Notes: generated from the sequence alone by a model not told the origin. Shown: positions 51,901 to 64,000, counted from the first letter of the stretch. The stretch is DNA of 64,000 nt from Chondrus crispus (GCF_000350225.1 NW_005179059.1:31385-95384); one strand, 5' to 3'. Translations and numbers: made by a program.

Positions 51901-54900
51901 AACACACACGTTGGCCGGAGAGACGGGCTGAGGATGAACACATCGAATACCACGTTCTCGCAGGAGAGAACACGTAAGACAGGACTGGCAAAGAGGCTAC
52001 AGTCACGAGGCCCTCCCTACAAGATCCGCACCAGTCGCGTTTCGGAAATGTAAAAAGGGATAATCCCCCAAGTGCGCAATCTGATCGCCCAGGGGGTAAG
52101 AGACTCAGGGACTCATCGAGTCCAGTCCCACAACACGTATTGAGAGGAAGACGGATGAGGGGTGAGACACTCCCGGTGCCGCTAGAAGCCCTGAAGGGCA
52201 GAACGCATTGGAAGGGATGTTCTGTCCTAATATTATGCGAGAACGCCAACGCGACGCAGACGACGCAGGTGTCTCCTGGCACTCGACAGGGACATGATTT
52301 TTTTGTGGAGGTCGTAGGGGAAGTTGGGGAGAAATTTGAGCACCCAGCTCAATTCCTTGCCATCGGGGAAACGACCCCGCCCCTCGACGAGAGCCGTGTG
52401 GGACAGACAGAAGAGGTCCAGCCAGTCCACCACATTGTATTGTCGTTCACCGTCGGTGATGAGTAAGAGCCGACATGGGCGAATTACAGTGCGCTGAGAG
52501 CAGGAATGAGGAGAGACAACATGCGTCCGTGTCGGGGAGAGGTAAACGACACTTCGATTCGAGCCCGGGCGGAGAAACCCATCTCCTCAGAACTAAGGCA
52601 AGGAAGAAAAGAAGGTTGAAATTTTCCTCAACCATAGGGCCCCACGCCAGAAAAATAACGAAGGGAATGCCTAGTTCGCCTGAATTTCGGCAATAGGATC
52701 AGGACAAATTAGGACACTTGTCCACGTGTCAATTTCGTGCGAGATACTTCAACCCGGTGGAGCTTGACGCGCGCGGACGTCCCCAAGCCGAGGATCGGCA
52801 CCGTTTCCGATCGTTGTTACGCAAGGTGATCAAATTGCGAAATCTAAGGAAAGGGGATCTAGGTCCCAGCGTAATGTACGCGTCGGCAAATTTGGACAGC
52901 AAAAGAATTGAAGGCCGTCGGCACGCTGATAGAATGGCAGTCTGAAGAGCTCTCGCGCACGATTCATCAAACCATCTACACAAGGAGGACAATACCTCGA
53001 CGATAATGAAACGTCGAAACGGGCGTCTACAGTGACGTCGTAGCGAGTGTAGAAGGACAACATCGCAAGTATTACGTGGACCATATTTTAATTCCCCCAG
53101 GGATAGTGCAAGGGGACCACCCCACGGAAAGGAAAGGAGTCTGCAGGACACCAAAAAGCGAGGCAGGTACCTCGTCATTCGTACCGGACGCATCGCCAAG
53201 AAGGAAATTGAACCTCGATCACGCATCAGAACCCTCAACGCTATATTTTTTGAAGGGTAAGGCGCAGACCTAGAGTGACGGAAGTCGAGAAGGACAGGAT
53301 AGGATGTAAGCGACCAGCGCCGGTCCAACGACACATGAGAAGACAAATCCCCTATCAAGGAATCGAGCGAGCCCTTCGAAAAAGGCGTCCCAGAGACGGA
53401 CCAGACACGGCCTAACTCAAGTAGAGTGGTGATGTATCGGAGCTGTCGAGGAGGATCGAGGGGGCGTAAAAATTGCTAGAAAAGAGGAGGGAAGGAAAAG
53501 AGAGAAAGACAACTGAACACCTGTCCGCTCGGACAAGCGGGGCGAAAGAGGAGGGAAGGTGAGCGACGACGGTGCACCCGTGATGAGCCGTGAGTTGCCG
53601 AAGCCCCAATGAAGAAGCAGGGGTAGGAGGTTCAACGTCGTAGGGGTGTGACCGAACAGGTCAAAGTCTCGGCACCACGTCAGAAAGAGATCAATTAATC
53701 GGGTCTCACTACAGATCAATACACAGGGTCGTCATGAAGGTCAACCAAGCCTTCCCGCCCTTGACTACAGTGGAGGAAGGAAAGAGAAAAAAATACACGA
53801 CGGGTGTACAAGGAGAAGAGGAGGAAAATGGGAGACGCACGCCGTGATAGGAGAATGAAAATTGTACAAATTGAAGAGGAGAAGAGGGAGGCGTACATGG
53901 AGGATGGGAGAAGGAGAATTTGCGAGAAAGAGGAGGAAATTGGGGTAAAGAGGAGGAATTTGGAAAAAAAGGAGATGGACAAATGATGAGATGCGACCGC
54001 AGTGACGGGGGCGCACCAAGAAGGCTACATGAAAAGGAGGATTTCGGGACGCGTACAATGCGACGAAGAGGAAGAAAAAGGTTGGAACGGTAAGGGGAGG
54101 AATTTGGAGACAAAGGTGGCAGGATGCGGTGGTCGGTAGTATGCCGCTTAAGCACTGGGAAAGCGCATGAAGCAGTTCCGGCTTGCAGAAAACACCGACG
54201 AAGACTCATGGGGTCAAGAAAAAATGCTGCAGTACGAGAAGCGAAGGGGGAATCTACAGACGAACCGGACCCGAGGAATATGATGAAGGGATCCTTCGGG
54301 AGACATGAACCGGCCATACGGCGTAGACAGATGGCCGATGGGCGGAAATCGTCTTTGACTCCGCAGCGAAACGCCGAAACATGCGCGATCGGAAGACGAA
54401 TTTTCGCGATCAAGTAGACACACGTGGCAACGTGTGCAAGCGCATTTTGGGTTTTTAGTGCGGTCGAGGTGGAGATTGAAGATGCTGTTCCTTATGCAGC
54501 ACGATGTGGATCCTAGACTCTCCAGGCCGAGTGTTGACGTACCAGAGGAACGATCCCAACGGACAAAAGAGATGCATGATGATGAGAGTTGATCCTTTGG
54601 ATCCGAAAACGCGACGAACGTCGGCGATAACGTCTGAGAGACCATGTGCAATTACTGAGAGTACCTCTCGTCTGGACAAATTGATAGTGGCGCGAAGACC
54701 TGAGGACCAAGAACTTCACACCCACTTCGATCCGTGCAGAAGCACGGATGCACGCAGGACAGCCAAGCTCAAGCTCAACGGATCGAGTCACTCGCTGAGA
54801 TGAAAAAAACGGCAGGACAAAGAGGAAAGGAGAGTAGGCGAAGAGACGGTGCGCTGGAGAATGACGCGAGGTGAGGGAAAATTAAATTCCCCTCTGTACT

Positions 54901-54956
54901 GCAATACGCACCTGGAAAGGGGGGTGAAAAGAAAGGAAAATATTTGGATATGAAAA
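48972..54956 (+). other. 6-kb 3' non-coding region of copy A
   Basis: No believable gene. It holds at least two diverged copies of a repeated module (about 49,160-49,940 and 50,480-51,400) seen again at 63,340-64,000 in copy B. Each module has a pyrimidine-rich run ending in (C/T)AG, like a 3' splice site. From about 52,500 onward the plus strand becomes very purine-rich. The last 45 bases hold a polypurine tract (AAAGGGGGGTGAAAAGAAAG region, 54,916-54,940). Confidence 0.6.
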
Positions 54957-55941
54957 GTAGTCCGGGTTGGGGGACACACGTGTGAATAATTGCACAGTTT
55001 TAATTTTTAATTATTTTTATTTAATATAGTTAATTAGTTGGCAATAATTTTGCGGACACTAGGTTAGATCTAGGATCTAGCGCCGCGAGCTACTGTAGTG
55101 ACTCCGGCGGGGCGATATATACCTTAGCCCTCTAACCACCAAGTCAGTAAAGGTAACCCGAGTTGCCGGAGTTGAATGTCGCCTTGGTCGAAGTTCGTCT
55201 CTACTAAGACGCTCCCTTTTACCTAAGCCTACGGCATCCTCTATTGCTCGGGGGTTCCCTTTTCTCTTTCCTTTATTTCCCTATCCTTTTCTATCTCTAA
55301 TTCTACCTATTTTTCCCTTATCTTGTGTTGGTGCCATTGGCCTCGGTTGCGACCGAACCGGTGTAGGTGTCTTTGCCATCGGGCGACACAGTTGACGTAG
55401 CGCTGCTACTGTGACCCATTTTACGACGGAGACTGTTGCAACGACGTCTCGCTCGAAGGCCTCCGTCGTGTTACGAGCCAGTGTTGGTGCCATCGGCCTC
55501 GGCTGCGACCGAACCGGTGTAGGTGTTTCGAGCCATCGGGCGGCACAGTTGACGTAGCGCTGCTACTTTCATTTCATCCCGTCGGGCTGCGTTGCGACGC
55601 CCCCGTCGAAGGCCTGGTCGCGTTACAAGGTGTCGAAGAAGCTCAACGAGCATTGGCCTTACAACCCAGTGGAACCGGGGTACCTCAGTAACGCCCCACC
55701 CCACACTCGTCGAGCAGTTCTCTTCGCAAGTCTCTACCACACCGATCTCGGGCCGGGCTATTTCTCTGTGCCCCCTACCAGGGATCTGAGCTGCTCCAAG
55801 TCGCAAGCTCGTTTAAACGGAGAAGGGAGAGTCGGACAATCCGTTGCGCTGTGCCATCGGCAGTTCTTCTTTTTGCTGCTGTTGTTGTTTTTGCTGGACC
55901 ATTGGACCGCGGTCTCTGCCTGACAGGCGCATTGCACTACA
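54957..55941 (+). repeat. LTR between copy A and copy B
   Basis: About 985 bp, ending CACTACA before a primer-binding site at 55,946 (TGATCTTCCGACCTAG). It is homologous to the LTR at 33,830 but clearly diverged in its AT-rich first part, and lengthened by a tandem duplication (55,325-55,630). The TATA box is at 55,116-55,121. Confidence 0.8.
55325..55630 (+). repeat. 156-bp tandem duplication inside the LTR
   Basis: GTGTTGGTGCCATYGGCCTC starts two diverged units at 55,325 and 55,481. The LTR at 33.8 kb has only one unit. Confidence 0.75.
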
Positions 55942-56099
55942 AAAGTGATCTTCCGACCTAGAATTGTGTACAGCGAACCCGACCTAGAATTGTGTCGACG
56001 ACAGCCTCAGGCTGCAGTTGCACTACAACAGTGGTCTGGGTAACGGAGTCTTTCTAATTTTATTTTGTACTTTTTTGTGTAGGTGCGCATGTACGAGCG

Positions 56100-58383
56100 A
56101 TGTCGACAAGCACCCCCGGGGACGTCGGTCCCGGAGCGAGTAGGAGCGTATCGGCAAGGGCCTCGAGGATCCCGCCAGGTCCTCGCACCCGAAGCCAGGC
56201 CAATACGGCCACGGAATCCGAAGGTCAAGAAACCCCGACGGGGATTGAAGCCCACAAGGATAACCTATCCTAAAGGTTCGAGGAGATACGCGAGGAAATT
56301 CGCGAAGAGATGACGAAAAATCTCGAGGCTGAATTAGCCCTCGTCCGGAAGCAACTGGAGTTGCAAGCATCCGAGTTCCATACCGTTTTAGGAGAGCTGT
56401 CGGCTCGAGTGGATCTCGTCGAGAAGGAGCGAGGTGAGGCGACCGACGGTCTGGAGCCGGAGGTCCTAGCTTCGTTGAAAATTTCGGTCAAGGACGCAAG
56501 GCGCGGCGCGGATCAAGCTTTGGAGTCCTTAGGTAAATTTAGAAGTAGTATCGACGACAGGTTCGACCGCGCCGCTCATCGTCTCAAGGACCTTGAGCAG
56601 GTCGCCGGGCAAGAGCCGCTCCCCACGGGTCGAGAAGGCGACCGTCGATCGAGGAAGGACAAGGCCGCTGTACAGCGGAGTTCCAAGTCGAAGACTTCGA
56701 AGAAGAATCTGCGACGCCGGAGCAAGAGTCACTGTAGTGACGAGCCGGAGGACCAAGACTCAATGACCGAGTTGAATGGCCTTTCCGAAGATGGTGACGA
56801 CGGTTCGTCGAACCATGCCAGCGATTCCGAACATCGTTCAGAGGAAGTAAAAGGAATTTCGCACGGCAAGAAAATTACCTCCAGACGGGGCGGGATAACT
56901 TCGTCCGCCTCGCGGAGAGACAAGGACGCTGAGCCAGAGGACGTCGCAACGCGACGCGGGCCGCGATGGGAGTAGTTGGAGGAGCTGAATCCGACCAACT
57001 ACCTCTTCAAGAAATTACTTTCGTACCGAACGTACCGCTCGCGGAACCCGCAGACATATTTGTCAAGTTCCCGGCGGACCGACGACACAGCCCTACAGCC
57101 CTATTCCGCCTAAGGTGAAGAAGGACAACACGTTCACCGGTGAGGACGGGGTCCTTGTGTTGGATTTTTTTGGCAAAGTTAGTTCAGGAGTTTGATACTC
57201 AAGAAATGAACGAGGGGCAAGCGATCCGCTTGTTGCCCGAATTTCTAAGCGGCATCGCTTTGAGACAGTACACTTCGGTGTCTCAGACGGCCGGGTCCCA
57301 TCACGGAAAGGTATACGTTTGGCCGGAGGCCGTAAAGTGGTTGTTTAGGAGTTTCGCAACCGATGAGGCGATCCGTCAAGCCGTGCTCGCATTGCGAGAA
57401 GTTCAGCAAAGACCGTCTGAAGACGAGATGGAACTTTATATCCGTCTGACGGACGCGAGCAATCGATGTGGAAAGGTATATTCGATGGAAGAACAAATGA
57501 CGATGTTTTTTGAGGGACTCGATTCGAGTGTCAAGCCAATGGTATCTCCATACCGACAAGACAATCGGGACGTTTCGTTTTTGAGACTAGTTAATTACGC
57601 GAAGGCGCATGGCTCGGCGAGCCGCGCCAAGAACAAGGAGACCAAGAAGGTCACGATTCAGACGCCGCCGAAGTTCAGGGCGAGGAAGAAGACAAGGGCT
57701 CCTTACCCCGGTCGTAAAAGTCAGGCCGCCGTCCACTTAGCCGAGTCAATCTCCGCGTCAGATGAACGCGGTGCGCACGAAAGCAGCGAAAATCAGTATG
57801 AAGGAGCATTGGTAGCCGAAGGCAATTTTATTGAGCCATCGGAGGGCTATGGACACGAGGAATACGGGACAAGCGGGTCGTCAACTCTACCGACGCCTAC
57901 ATACACGACGGAGTCGTTTTCAGAGCCCACGGATCCCGTGATGATGTTCCGGGGGCGCGGCCACACGCTGGCGCCGCGCATTCCGATGGAGGACAAGGGC
58001 ACAACGTTTCGGAGGGCAGACTGGATGGGGAGGCCGCAACATCAAGGAAGGCCGCCGGCCCGTGGAGGACCTGGGCCGCAATATCCCGTCAAGAAGCACG
58101 GACTGATGTGCTATCATTGTTACGAAAAGGGGCACGCCGCGCCAACGTGTATTCTTTCCCTCCGGGAATGCACCGAGTTTTGGGAAATTATGAGGCGTTG
58201 TCTCCGATGGAGAGATTAGGGATACCATCGACGAGTTATCTGAAGGTCAAGAGTTGGTTCGATTCGCAGACAGCGAGCACGCCGAATGCTTCAACGCCGA
58301 GGCCGAACCAGCCCTTCAGAGGACCCGCCGCCGGGCGGGCGTCGTCGGACGTGAGAAGGAACCCGCCGCCGCAGGGAAACTAG
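56100..58383 (+). mobile_element. gag: gag region of copy B
   Basis: It starts MSTSTPGDVGPG, with the same layout as copy A: coiled-coil-prone segment, Lys/Ser-rich stretch, capsid-like part from about 57,140 and a CCHC knuckle (CYHCYEKGHAAPTC, about 58,110-58,151). A leader intron may precede it: donor-like GGGTAACG near 56,038 and an acceptor-like TTTTGTGTAG at 56,082. The region is broken. Confidence 0.8.
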
Positions 58384-58609
58384 AGAGGGGAATCTCGAGG
58401 GAGTCACGAGAGGCGCAGGTCCAACGTACTGCGTCCGGGACTCAGTACCGTTCCCCGTCTCTAGCAAGACGGGAAGGCCTCGATGAGAAGGTTGTTGGAT
58501 TGGTGGATAAGCCCAAAGGGGCAGCCCAACTCAAGAGAATTTTGAGCCGAGCCGGAGATCATCCGCAAGAAGGAGTTCGAAGGCCTTGGTACAGGGTTAA
58601 GCGAAGGGA

Positions 58610-61600
58610 GTGTCCCGAGAAGATTTTGGTTCTTGCGCGAACAAACTACAAAGTTTACGCGGAAATTGGACCAACACTCCGATTGTTGAGCCGGGTGTTG
58701 TCTGTATTAGACACCGGCGCGGGGCAAAACCTTGTGTGAAAATCGGAACTCTCGGCTGGAATGGAATCTTCAGTGTCCCACGGACCGACCCAAGACATTG
58801 GCGACGCGAACAATAGGCCACTCCGAACTCTCGGCACAATTAGAATGCCTGTGAGGCTTGGAAAATTTGTGGCTGCAGCCGAGTGTATTGTATGCGAAAA
58901 ACTAGCAGTCCCGCTAATTCTAGGCGTGGACTACTGTGACCGGTTTGTGGAAGCAATTTTTCCAAGGAAAAAAACGGTTGAGTTGGCGGATTTCTCGGAG
59001 GTTCCGATAGTTAGGCGGTTCTCGACGAGAAAAGGGAAGAAGAATCTCGTCCCGGAAGAGGGCGAGAATGATGGAAAGGTGGAGCGAATTTGCCCTAAGG
59101 TAAAAATGGCAAGAGCCACGACTATCGAGCCAGGAACGCAACGCGTCGTGGAATGCACCTCGAAGAGGGCGGGCTTGGTTGTGGTTCAGCCGTACTCGTC
59201 GTAGTACTAAAGGCACGGGTTGACGTGCACGAATGGTGTCGTTCAGGTCGAGCCTGACCGGCCATTTCGTTTACTCGTTGCGAATTTTAGGACGTACCCT
59301 GTCAGGGTGCAAAAAGGCCAAGTGGTGGCAGAATTATTACCGCACCCGAGGGCCGTGCTTGAGAGCAAAACCACCATTGGTGAAGTTCTCGGAATTCAAG
59401 AAAGGAAGAAGGAAAATTTTCCTAATTCCACTAAGACGCCTACGGGCGAGACAAGATGCGAACCGTCGGATCAAGCGCGCGAGGACCAGCCAGAAGAACG
59501 GTCCGCAGGGCTCTCCGCGTCGGCATCTACGAAGCCGCCACGCAGGATTGAGCCGCCACCGCCGGACGTGGAGGAACGCAACCTGAGCCACGTGCCGGAC
59601 CGATTGGGCGAGCGGTTCAATCGGATGTTGAAGAAGTATTCAAGGATGTGGGATGGGACGCTTGGTGAAATTAATACCACAGTCCATCGGATCGAGTTGA
59701 TCCCCGAGACTCGTCCCATCGCACAAGCCCCGTATCGGGCCGGGCCTAAAGCCCGCGAAGTGGAAGATGCAGAAGTGCAGAAGATGTTACAGGCAGGAGT
59801 GATAGAACCAGCGCAGTCAGAATGGGCGTCGCCCGTGTTGCTGGTGCCCAAGCCGGACGGGTCAATGCGTTTTTGCGTAGAATACCGCAGGCTGAACGCA
59901 GTGACGGTGAAGGACACGTACCCTTTACCGCGCATGGATGAGTGTCTAGACTCGCTTGGTGACACCAAGGTTTTCTCCGCGTTGGACGCGATTTCGGGAT
60001 ATTGGCAGATGCCTATCCCTGAGTTCGACCGCGACAATGCCGCATTTTCGTGTCACTCAGGTCTGTATCGCTTCTCAAAAATGCCCTTCCGGCTAACCAA
60101 CGCGCCAGCGACGTTCCAGAGAGCAATGGACATCCTGCTCTCCCCGTTCCGTTGGAAATGCTGTTTGGTGTATCTGGATGACATAATAATTTTGAGCAAG
60201 TCGTGGGAGGAGCACATCGTGCACATGGATGAGATACTTTCTGTATTGGAGAAGGCAGGTGTGAAGCTCAAGCTTCGCAAGTGTGAATTTTTCGTCGAAA
60301 AGATCAAGTACCTGGGCCATGTCGTTCGGCCAGGTACATTGGAAGTTGACGCCGCGCGTACCGCCGCGTTGGAACAAGTGCGGTACCCGCGAACACATAC
60401 ACAGCTTAGAAGCTTCCTGGGACTTTGCAATGTCTACCACAGGTTCGTTCCGCATTATGCAAAAATTGTGCACCCTCTAAACCAACTACTGAAGAAAGGA
60501 CAACCGGTACAGTTGGAAGGATTCGAGGAACCGTGCAAGAAAGCTTTTCATAAGCTCAAGGACGCCATCTTGGCACTGCCGGTGTTGGCGCTGCCGAAGA
60601 AGGACCTACCCTACTCGGTAGATACCGATGCAAGCGACTATCAAATCGGCGCTGCACTATTTCAAACACACCCGGATGCGGAACGCAAACCCATCGGGTT
60701 CTTTTCAAGAACGTTAGCAGCAGCCGACAGAAACTATTCTGTATCAGAAAAAGAATGTCTAGCGGAAATTTGGGCCGTACAGACTTTAAGACCATATCTA
60801 TATGGCGAGTACTTCATTGTGCATATCGACCATGCCTCATTGAAGTGGTTGATGAACGTAACCGACCCCAGCGGGAGATTAATCCGATAGAGGCTACGCC
60901 TCTCTAAATTCGATTTTGAAATCAAGTACAAAAAGGGAAAGTCTAACAGCCAGGCGGACGCTTTGTCAAGGTTACGGACCGCAGGAGAAACCGTCGACGA
61001 AATCGACGACGAAATCCCATGCATTATGGCCGAACCGGCTAAGAGTACAGTGGAGGACGAGGACAGTTTTGACGCGGTAGACGACATCCTCGCTCTTGAG
61101 GGGGGGGAACCCCCCTGACCGCCTCGATCAATTCCAGCTGTCACTCCGGAAGAGCTCATTCGCGAGCAAGCCGTCGACCCCTTCTGCAACCGCATCAAGG
61201 AAGAAATGGACGCCGGAAAGGTGAGAACGTTCAGCATGGAGGTCGAGGAATTCGAAGGAACTCTATGCCGTACCGCGGCGGAGTTTGTACAAGTGGTGAT
61301 ACCACAATCGTTAAGGGACCGCGTCCTAGGGTTGAGCCATTACGCAAATTGGCAGGACACCCGGAAGGCAGGAAACTTTACAAGACATTGAGAAGATATT
61401 TTTACTGGCCTACGATGGCCCTAGACTGCTATGCAGTCGCGAAGAATTGCGCCGCATGTGCGCCAGACAGGGTGAAGTTAAGAAGAAACACGAAGGAAAT
61501 GAAGCTGTTCACGCCCAAACCTCCGCTGGATTTTGTCGCCATCGACATTCTCGGCGAGCTAATTACAACTAAACGAGGAAATCGGTATATTCTCGTGATC

Positions 61601-62836
61601 AGCGATCGATACTCGGAACTGGTACGAACCGTACCGTTGAAGAAGATATCAGCTGCGCACATCGCACAAGCCTTCGTTCACCATTGGGTATTCGTGTACG
61701 GACCGCCGGTCAAGCTGCTGTCCGACAATGGAACACAGTTCACGGCCCGGTTCTTTCAGAACGTCTGCCGAATTCTGAGCATACGCAATGTGTTCACGAC
61801 TACATACCACCCGCAAGCCAACGGCCAAGTTAAGAGGTTTAACTGCACGCTGACTTCCGCGTTGCCACAATACGTTGGAGAGCATTCCAAGGACTGGGAC
61901 CTATTTTGCGACGCTGTGACGTTCGCATACAACACGCAAGTTCATCGAACTACGAACATTGCGCCCTTCGAGCTGGTGTTAGCTCGGGCGCCGAGATGCA
62001 TTGCCTTACAAGCGCAGCCAACTTTTGAGAACTTCAGCTCGTCACGAGCCTACTACTTGAAATGGCAGTCGTGGTTGGAGAGCCTAATGCGAAGCGCCGA
62101 TAGGCGTTTGCGGAAGGAACCAGCCCGGGACAAGCGAAATTTCGACGCACGCCTTCGCAAACCGCAATATGAGATCCCACTGGGGTCCTATGTGTTCCTC
62201 CGGAAGGATCAGGGCACGGCTAGCGAACCGAAACACAAGCTGGCACAAGTCGCTACAGGACTTTATGAGATCAGAAGATAGGATCAACATACGGTAGTCA
62301 TTGCCATTGGCGATCAGGAGGAACGCGTATCGAGAGACAGGGTGGAGTTAGCCCCAAGCCCGATGGAATATGCGCCGATAACCGGCCTACGTCAGGCGCT
62401 ACAGTTCCTGGGAGAGCCGGAGTTAAACGAAGAAGGAGAGGTAATGGAGGACGAGGAACGTCCTCACACCCGTGCGCCTACGACGGGGGACCAGGATAAT
62501 TTAGTTGGTCAAATGCCGACAGCGGAGACACCTCCCGATCTACGCGAGCTCGGAAAGTCGAGAGAAGAGGACGAGTTGGAAGATCTTCAGAAGGGGGAAG
62601 GGAACAGTTCAGAGAAAGGAGAGGAAACGGAGAACACGGAACACGTAATCGACCGGGTCATCGACCACGATTATAAAAACGGTAATTTGATTCTCAAGGT
62701 GGAATGGTATGGCTATACGCCCGAGGACGCGACGTGGGAGCCCATTGAGCAATTACCCCGCAGTGCGGCCGTCACGTATTTCCGAAGGAAGAAGTTACCC
62801 TTGCCGCCGCAAGTCGCGCACGCGCAAGTGGGATAG
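58610..62836 (+). mobile_element. pol: pol region of copy B
   Basis: The protease (SVLDTGAGQNLV), reverse transcriptase (RFCVEYRRLNAV; LVYLDDIIILS), RNase H (DTDASDYQIGAAL), integrase (CAACAPDRV; AIDILGELI; LSDNGTQF) and C-terminal chromodomain (HVIDRVIDHDYKN ... LKVEWYGYTPEDATWEP) are in order. The region is broken. Confidence 0.88.
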
Positions 62837-64000
62837 TCATCGTCAATAGAATCAGCCGGTTATGGAACACGGAAGAGTCAGAAATTCGAAACGAAGGGGT
62901 CCGCAAGCAAAGAAAGTCGGAGCGAGAGGAGTAAGGCAGTTTTCCGTCGGGAAGGCCTTTGCAAAAAGGGATTGACGAGCAGGTTACCCTCGAGTCGAGG
63001 GTGAAGGAGGGGAAAAGACGCGGTTGATGTAGAGGCGCATGCGGGGGAGGCCGATCGACAGAAAGTGAATGACGCGGGACGCGATAAGACCGCGAGTGAA
63101 ATGTTGGAATTGTATTGGGGATGGTCCCCATCAGGGAGCTCTCGAGTTGGAAGTGAGGCGATGAAAAGCGTCGCAGAGAGAGAGTAAGGACAGTCGCCGG
63201 AAACGAGACCCCTCGGAGTGAGGAGAAGGGAAACGAAATGACTCAAGCGAGCTTGCCTGGGACCCCCGCCCATAAATGAAATGGCCTGTGCGGCCAGGCC
63301 GTGGAAGGGAAATTTACTGTAGTCTCAGGCTGACGTAATTTACCTCCTTGGATACGATCACACGCGGCCGCCGGGCGCACGTGATGTGACGCCTAGATCG
63401 ATGATCCGCCCTCATGGGGCGTGATTTAATCAAAGAAAAAAATTGGGGCTCACTGCTAGTAAGCTGTCAAACGATCAGCACGAGTCGCAGACTGAGCTCC
63501 GGCCATACGTCGGAAAATTAACTGCAATCAAGGAAAAAGTCCGCACTTGTACGAAACGTTGTTGATAACCCCCACCGCCGATCACACAAATGCCAGGGGC
63601 TCGCCACCGGCGAAGTCGCGATCGATCGCACATTGCAGCACTTGCCAAGTTCGTTCGCAACTCCTAAACCCCGCTCGACGAGCGAGAAGATGGGTCCACA
63701 TAGACCCCTGCTGCCCTGACCTGTCGACACCACGTGCAAGTACACGGCTACACAACGCGGCGTTAACTATCATCATTACGGATGAGCTTTGTCGCTCCGG
63801 CATCGACGCAACACCACAAGTGACTTACTTACCTGCCCGCCGCCATAACTCCCCCCATATCTTTCCTATGTTTCCGTTTTTGCGTTTGTTATTATTTTTT
63901 TATGTTTGTTTTCTTTGACGCACAGAGCGCGAACCCCGCATCGTGAACGGCGACGAACAAGAGTGGCAACGCCAACCGATCGAGGCCCCAAGAACAATTC
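62837..64000 (+). other. 3' non-coding region of copy B, truncated by window edge
   Basis: A purine-rich stretch (62,880-63,250) is followed by the repeated module also found twice in copy A. Shared landmarks are CATGGGGCGTGATTTAATCA, CCCCGCTCGACGAGCG, then a pyrimidine run ending CACAG at 63,925 and GAACCCCGCAYCGTG. No gene is seen. Confidence 0.6.

Larger units (their letters stand above)
33830..54956 (+). mobile_element. Ty3/gypsy chromovirus, copy A (host of the copia insertion)
   Basis: A plus-strand chromovirus with 5' LTR 33,830-34,726, gag to 37,378, then the nested copia element, pol from 44,757 to 48,971, and a 6-kb 3' non-coding region. The next LTR (54,957-55,941) is either its own 3' LTR, shared with copy B, or belongs to copy B alone. 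It is broken, with about five breaks in the coding part besides the nested insertion. It is older than the 13-kb element, since the two LTRs at 33.8 and 55 kb are clearly diverged. Confidence 0.85.
54957..64000 (+). mobile_element. Ty3/gypsy chromovirus, copy B (3' end outside the window)
   Basis: A second chromovirus of the same family as copy A, with LTR, primer-binding site, gag (56,100-58,383), pol (58,610-62,836) and the start of a 3' non-coding region. Coding parts are much more similar to copy A than the LTRs are. It is broken, with about five breaks. The 3' LTR is not in the window. Confidence 0.85.

Noticed and set aside
53709-54651. Long minus-strand frames rich in Ser, Pro, Phe and Leu
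   Set aside because: They arise from the purine-rich plus strand. Low-complexity translations without any motif.

Overview
The window looks like nuclear DNA of a photosynthetic eukaryote, most likely a red alga, though this is an inference. The evidence is a spliced PGRL1-type thylakoid gene, a plastid MEP-pathway gene (1-deoxy-D-xylulose-5-phosphate synthase), sparse short introns, and a GC-rich background full of chromodomain Ty3/gypsy and Ty1/copia elements. No rRNA, tRNA, CRISPR or bacterial operon was seen.

Layout. 1-6.7 kb is a host gene island: a doubtful actin-related fragment, two unrecognised proteins, PGRL1 (+ strand, one intron) and a 5'-truncated DXS copy (- strand). 6.6-7.1 kb holds a cluster of GTGCAC palindromes and a 59-bp tandem repeat. 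7.2-8.9 kb and 21.95-33.8 kb form one older, AT-richer segment carrying a decayed RING-H2 gene, a decayed Sen1/Upf1-like SF1 helicase, a PHD-finger protein and, diverging from it, a decayed KDZ (Kyakuja-Dileera-Zisupton) transposase with a SWIM zinc finger. The segment is split by a young 13-kb chromovirus (8,898-21,950) lying inside the helicase gene, with near-identical LTRs and a 5-bp target duplication. From 33.83 kb to the window edge are two related Ty3/gypsy chromoviruses head to tail. The first is interrupted by a Ty1/copia element (37,379-44,756, TSD ACAAG), which carries an antisense accessory ORF with a papain-like cysteine peptidase pattern.

The strongest unexplained signal is in the 13-kb chromovirus. 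It is dense in perfect short inverted repeats with small loops. At least twelve have 10-11 bp arms, in LTR, gag, pol and the 3' non-coding region alike, and many loops read CCGA on the element's sense strand. That suggests a dispersed RNA-hairpin system. Other leads are the 4.3-kb 3' region between two copies of the pol-end/polypurine-tract junction, the antisense peptidase-like ORF of the copia element, and the helicase/PHD/KDZ assemblage.

The host-type genes here carry frame interruptions (PGRL1 one, DXS one plus 5' loss, helicase and transposase several). These could be decay or assembly indels, and the sequence alone cannot decide between them.
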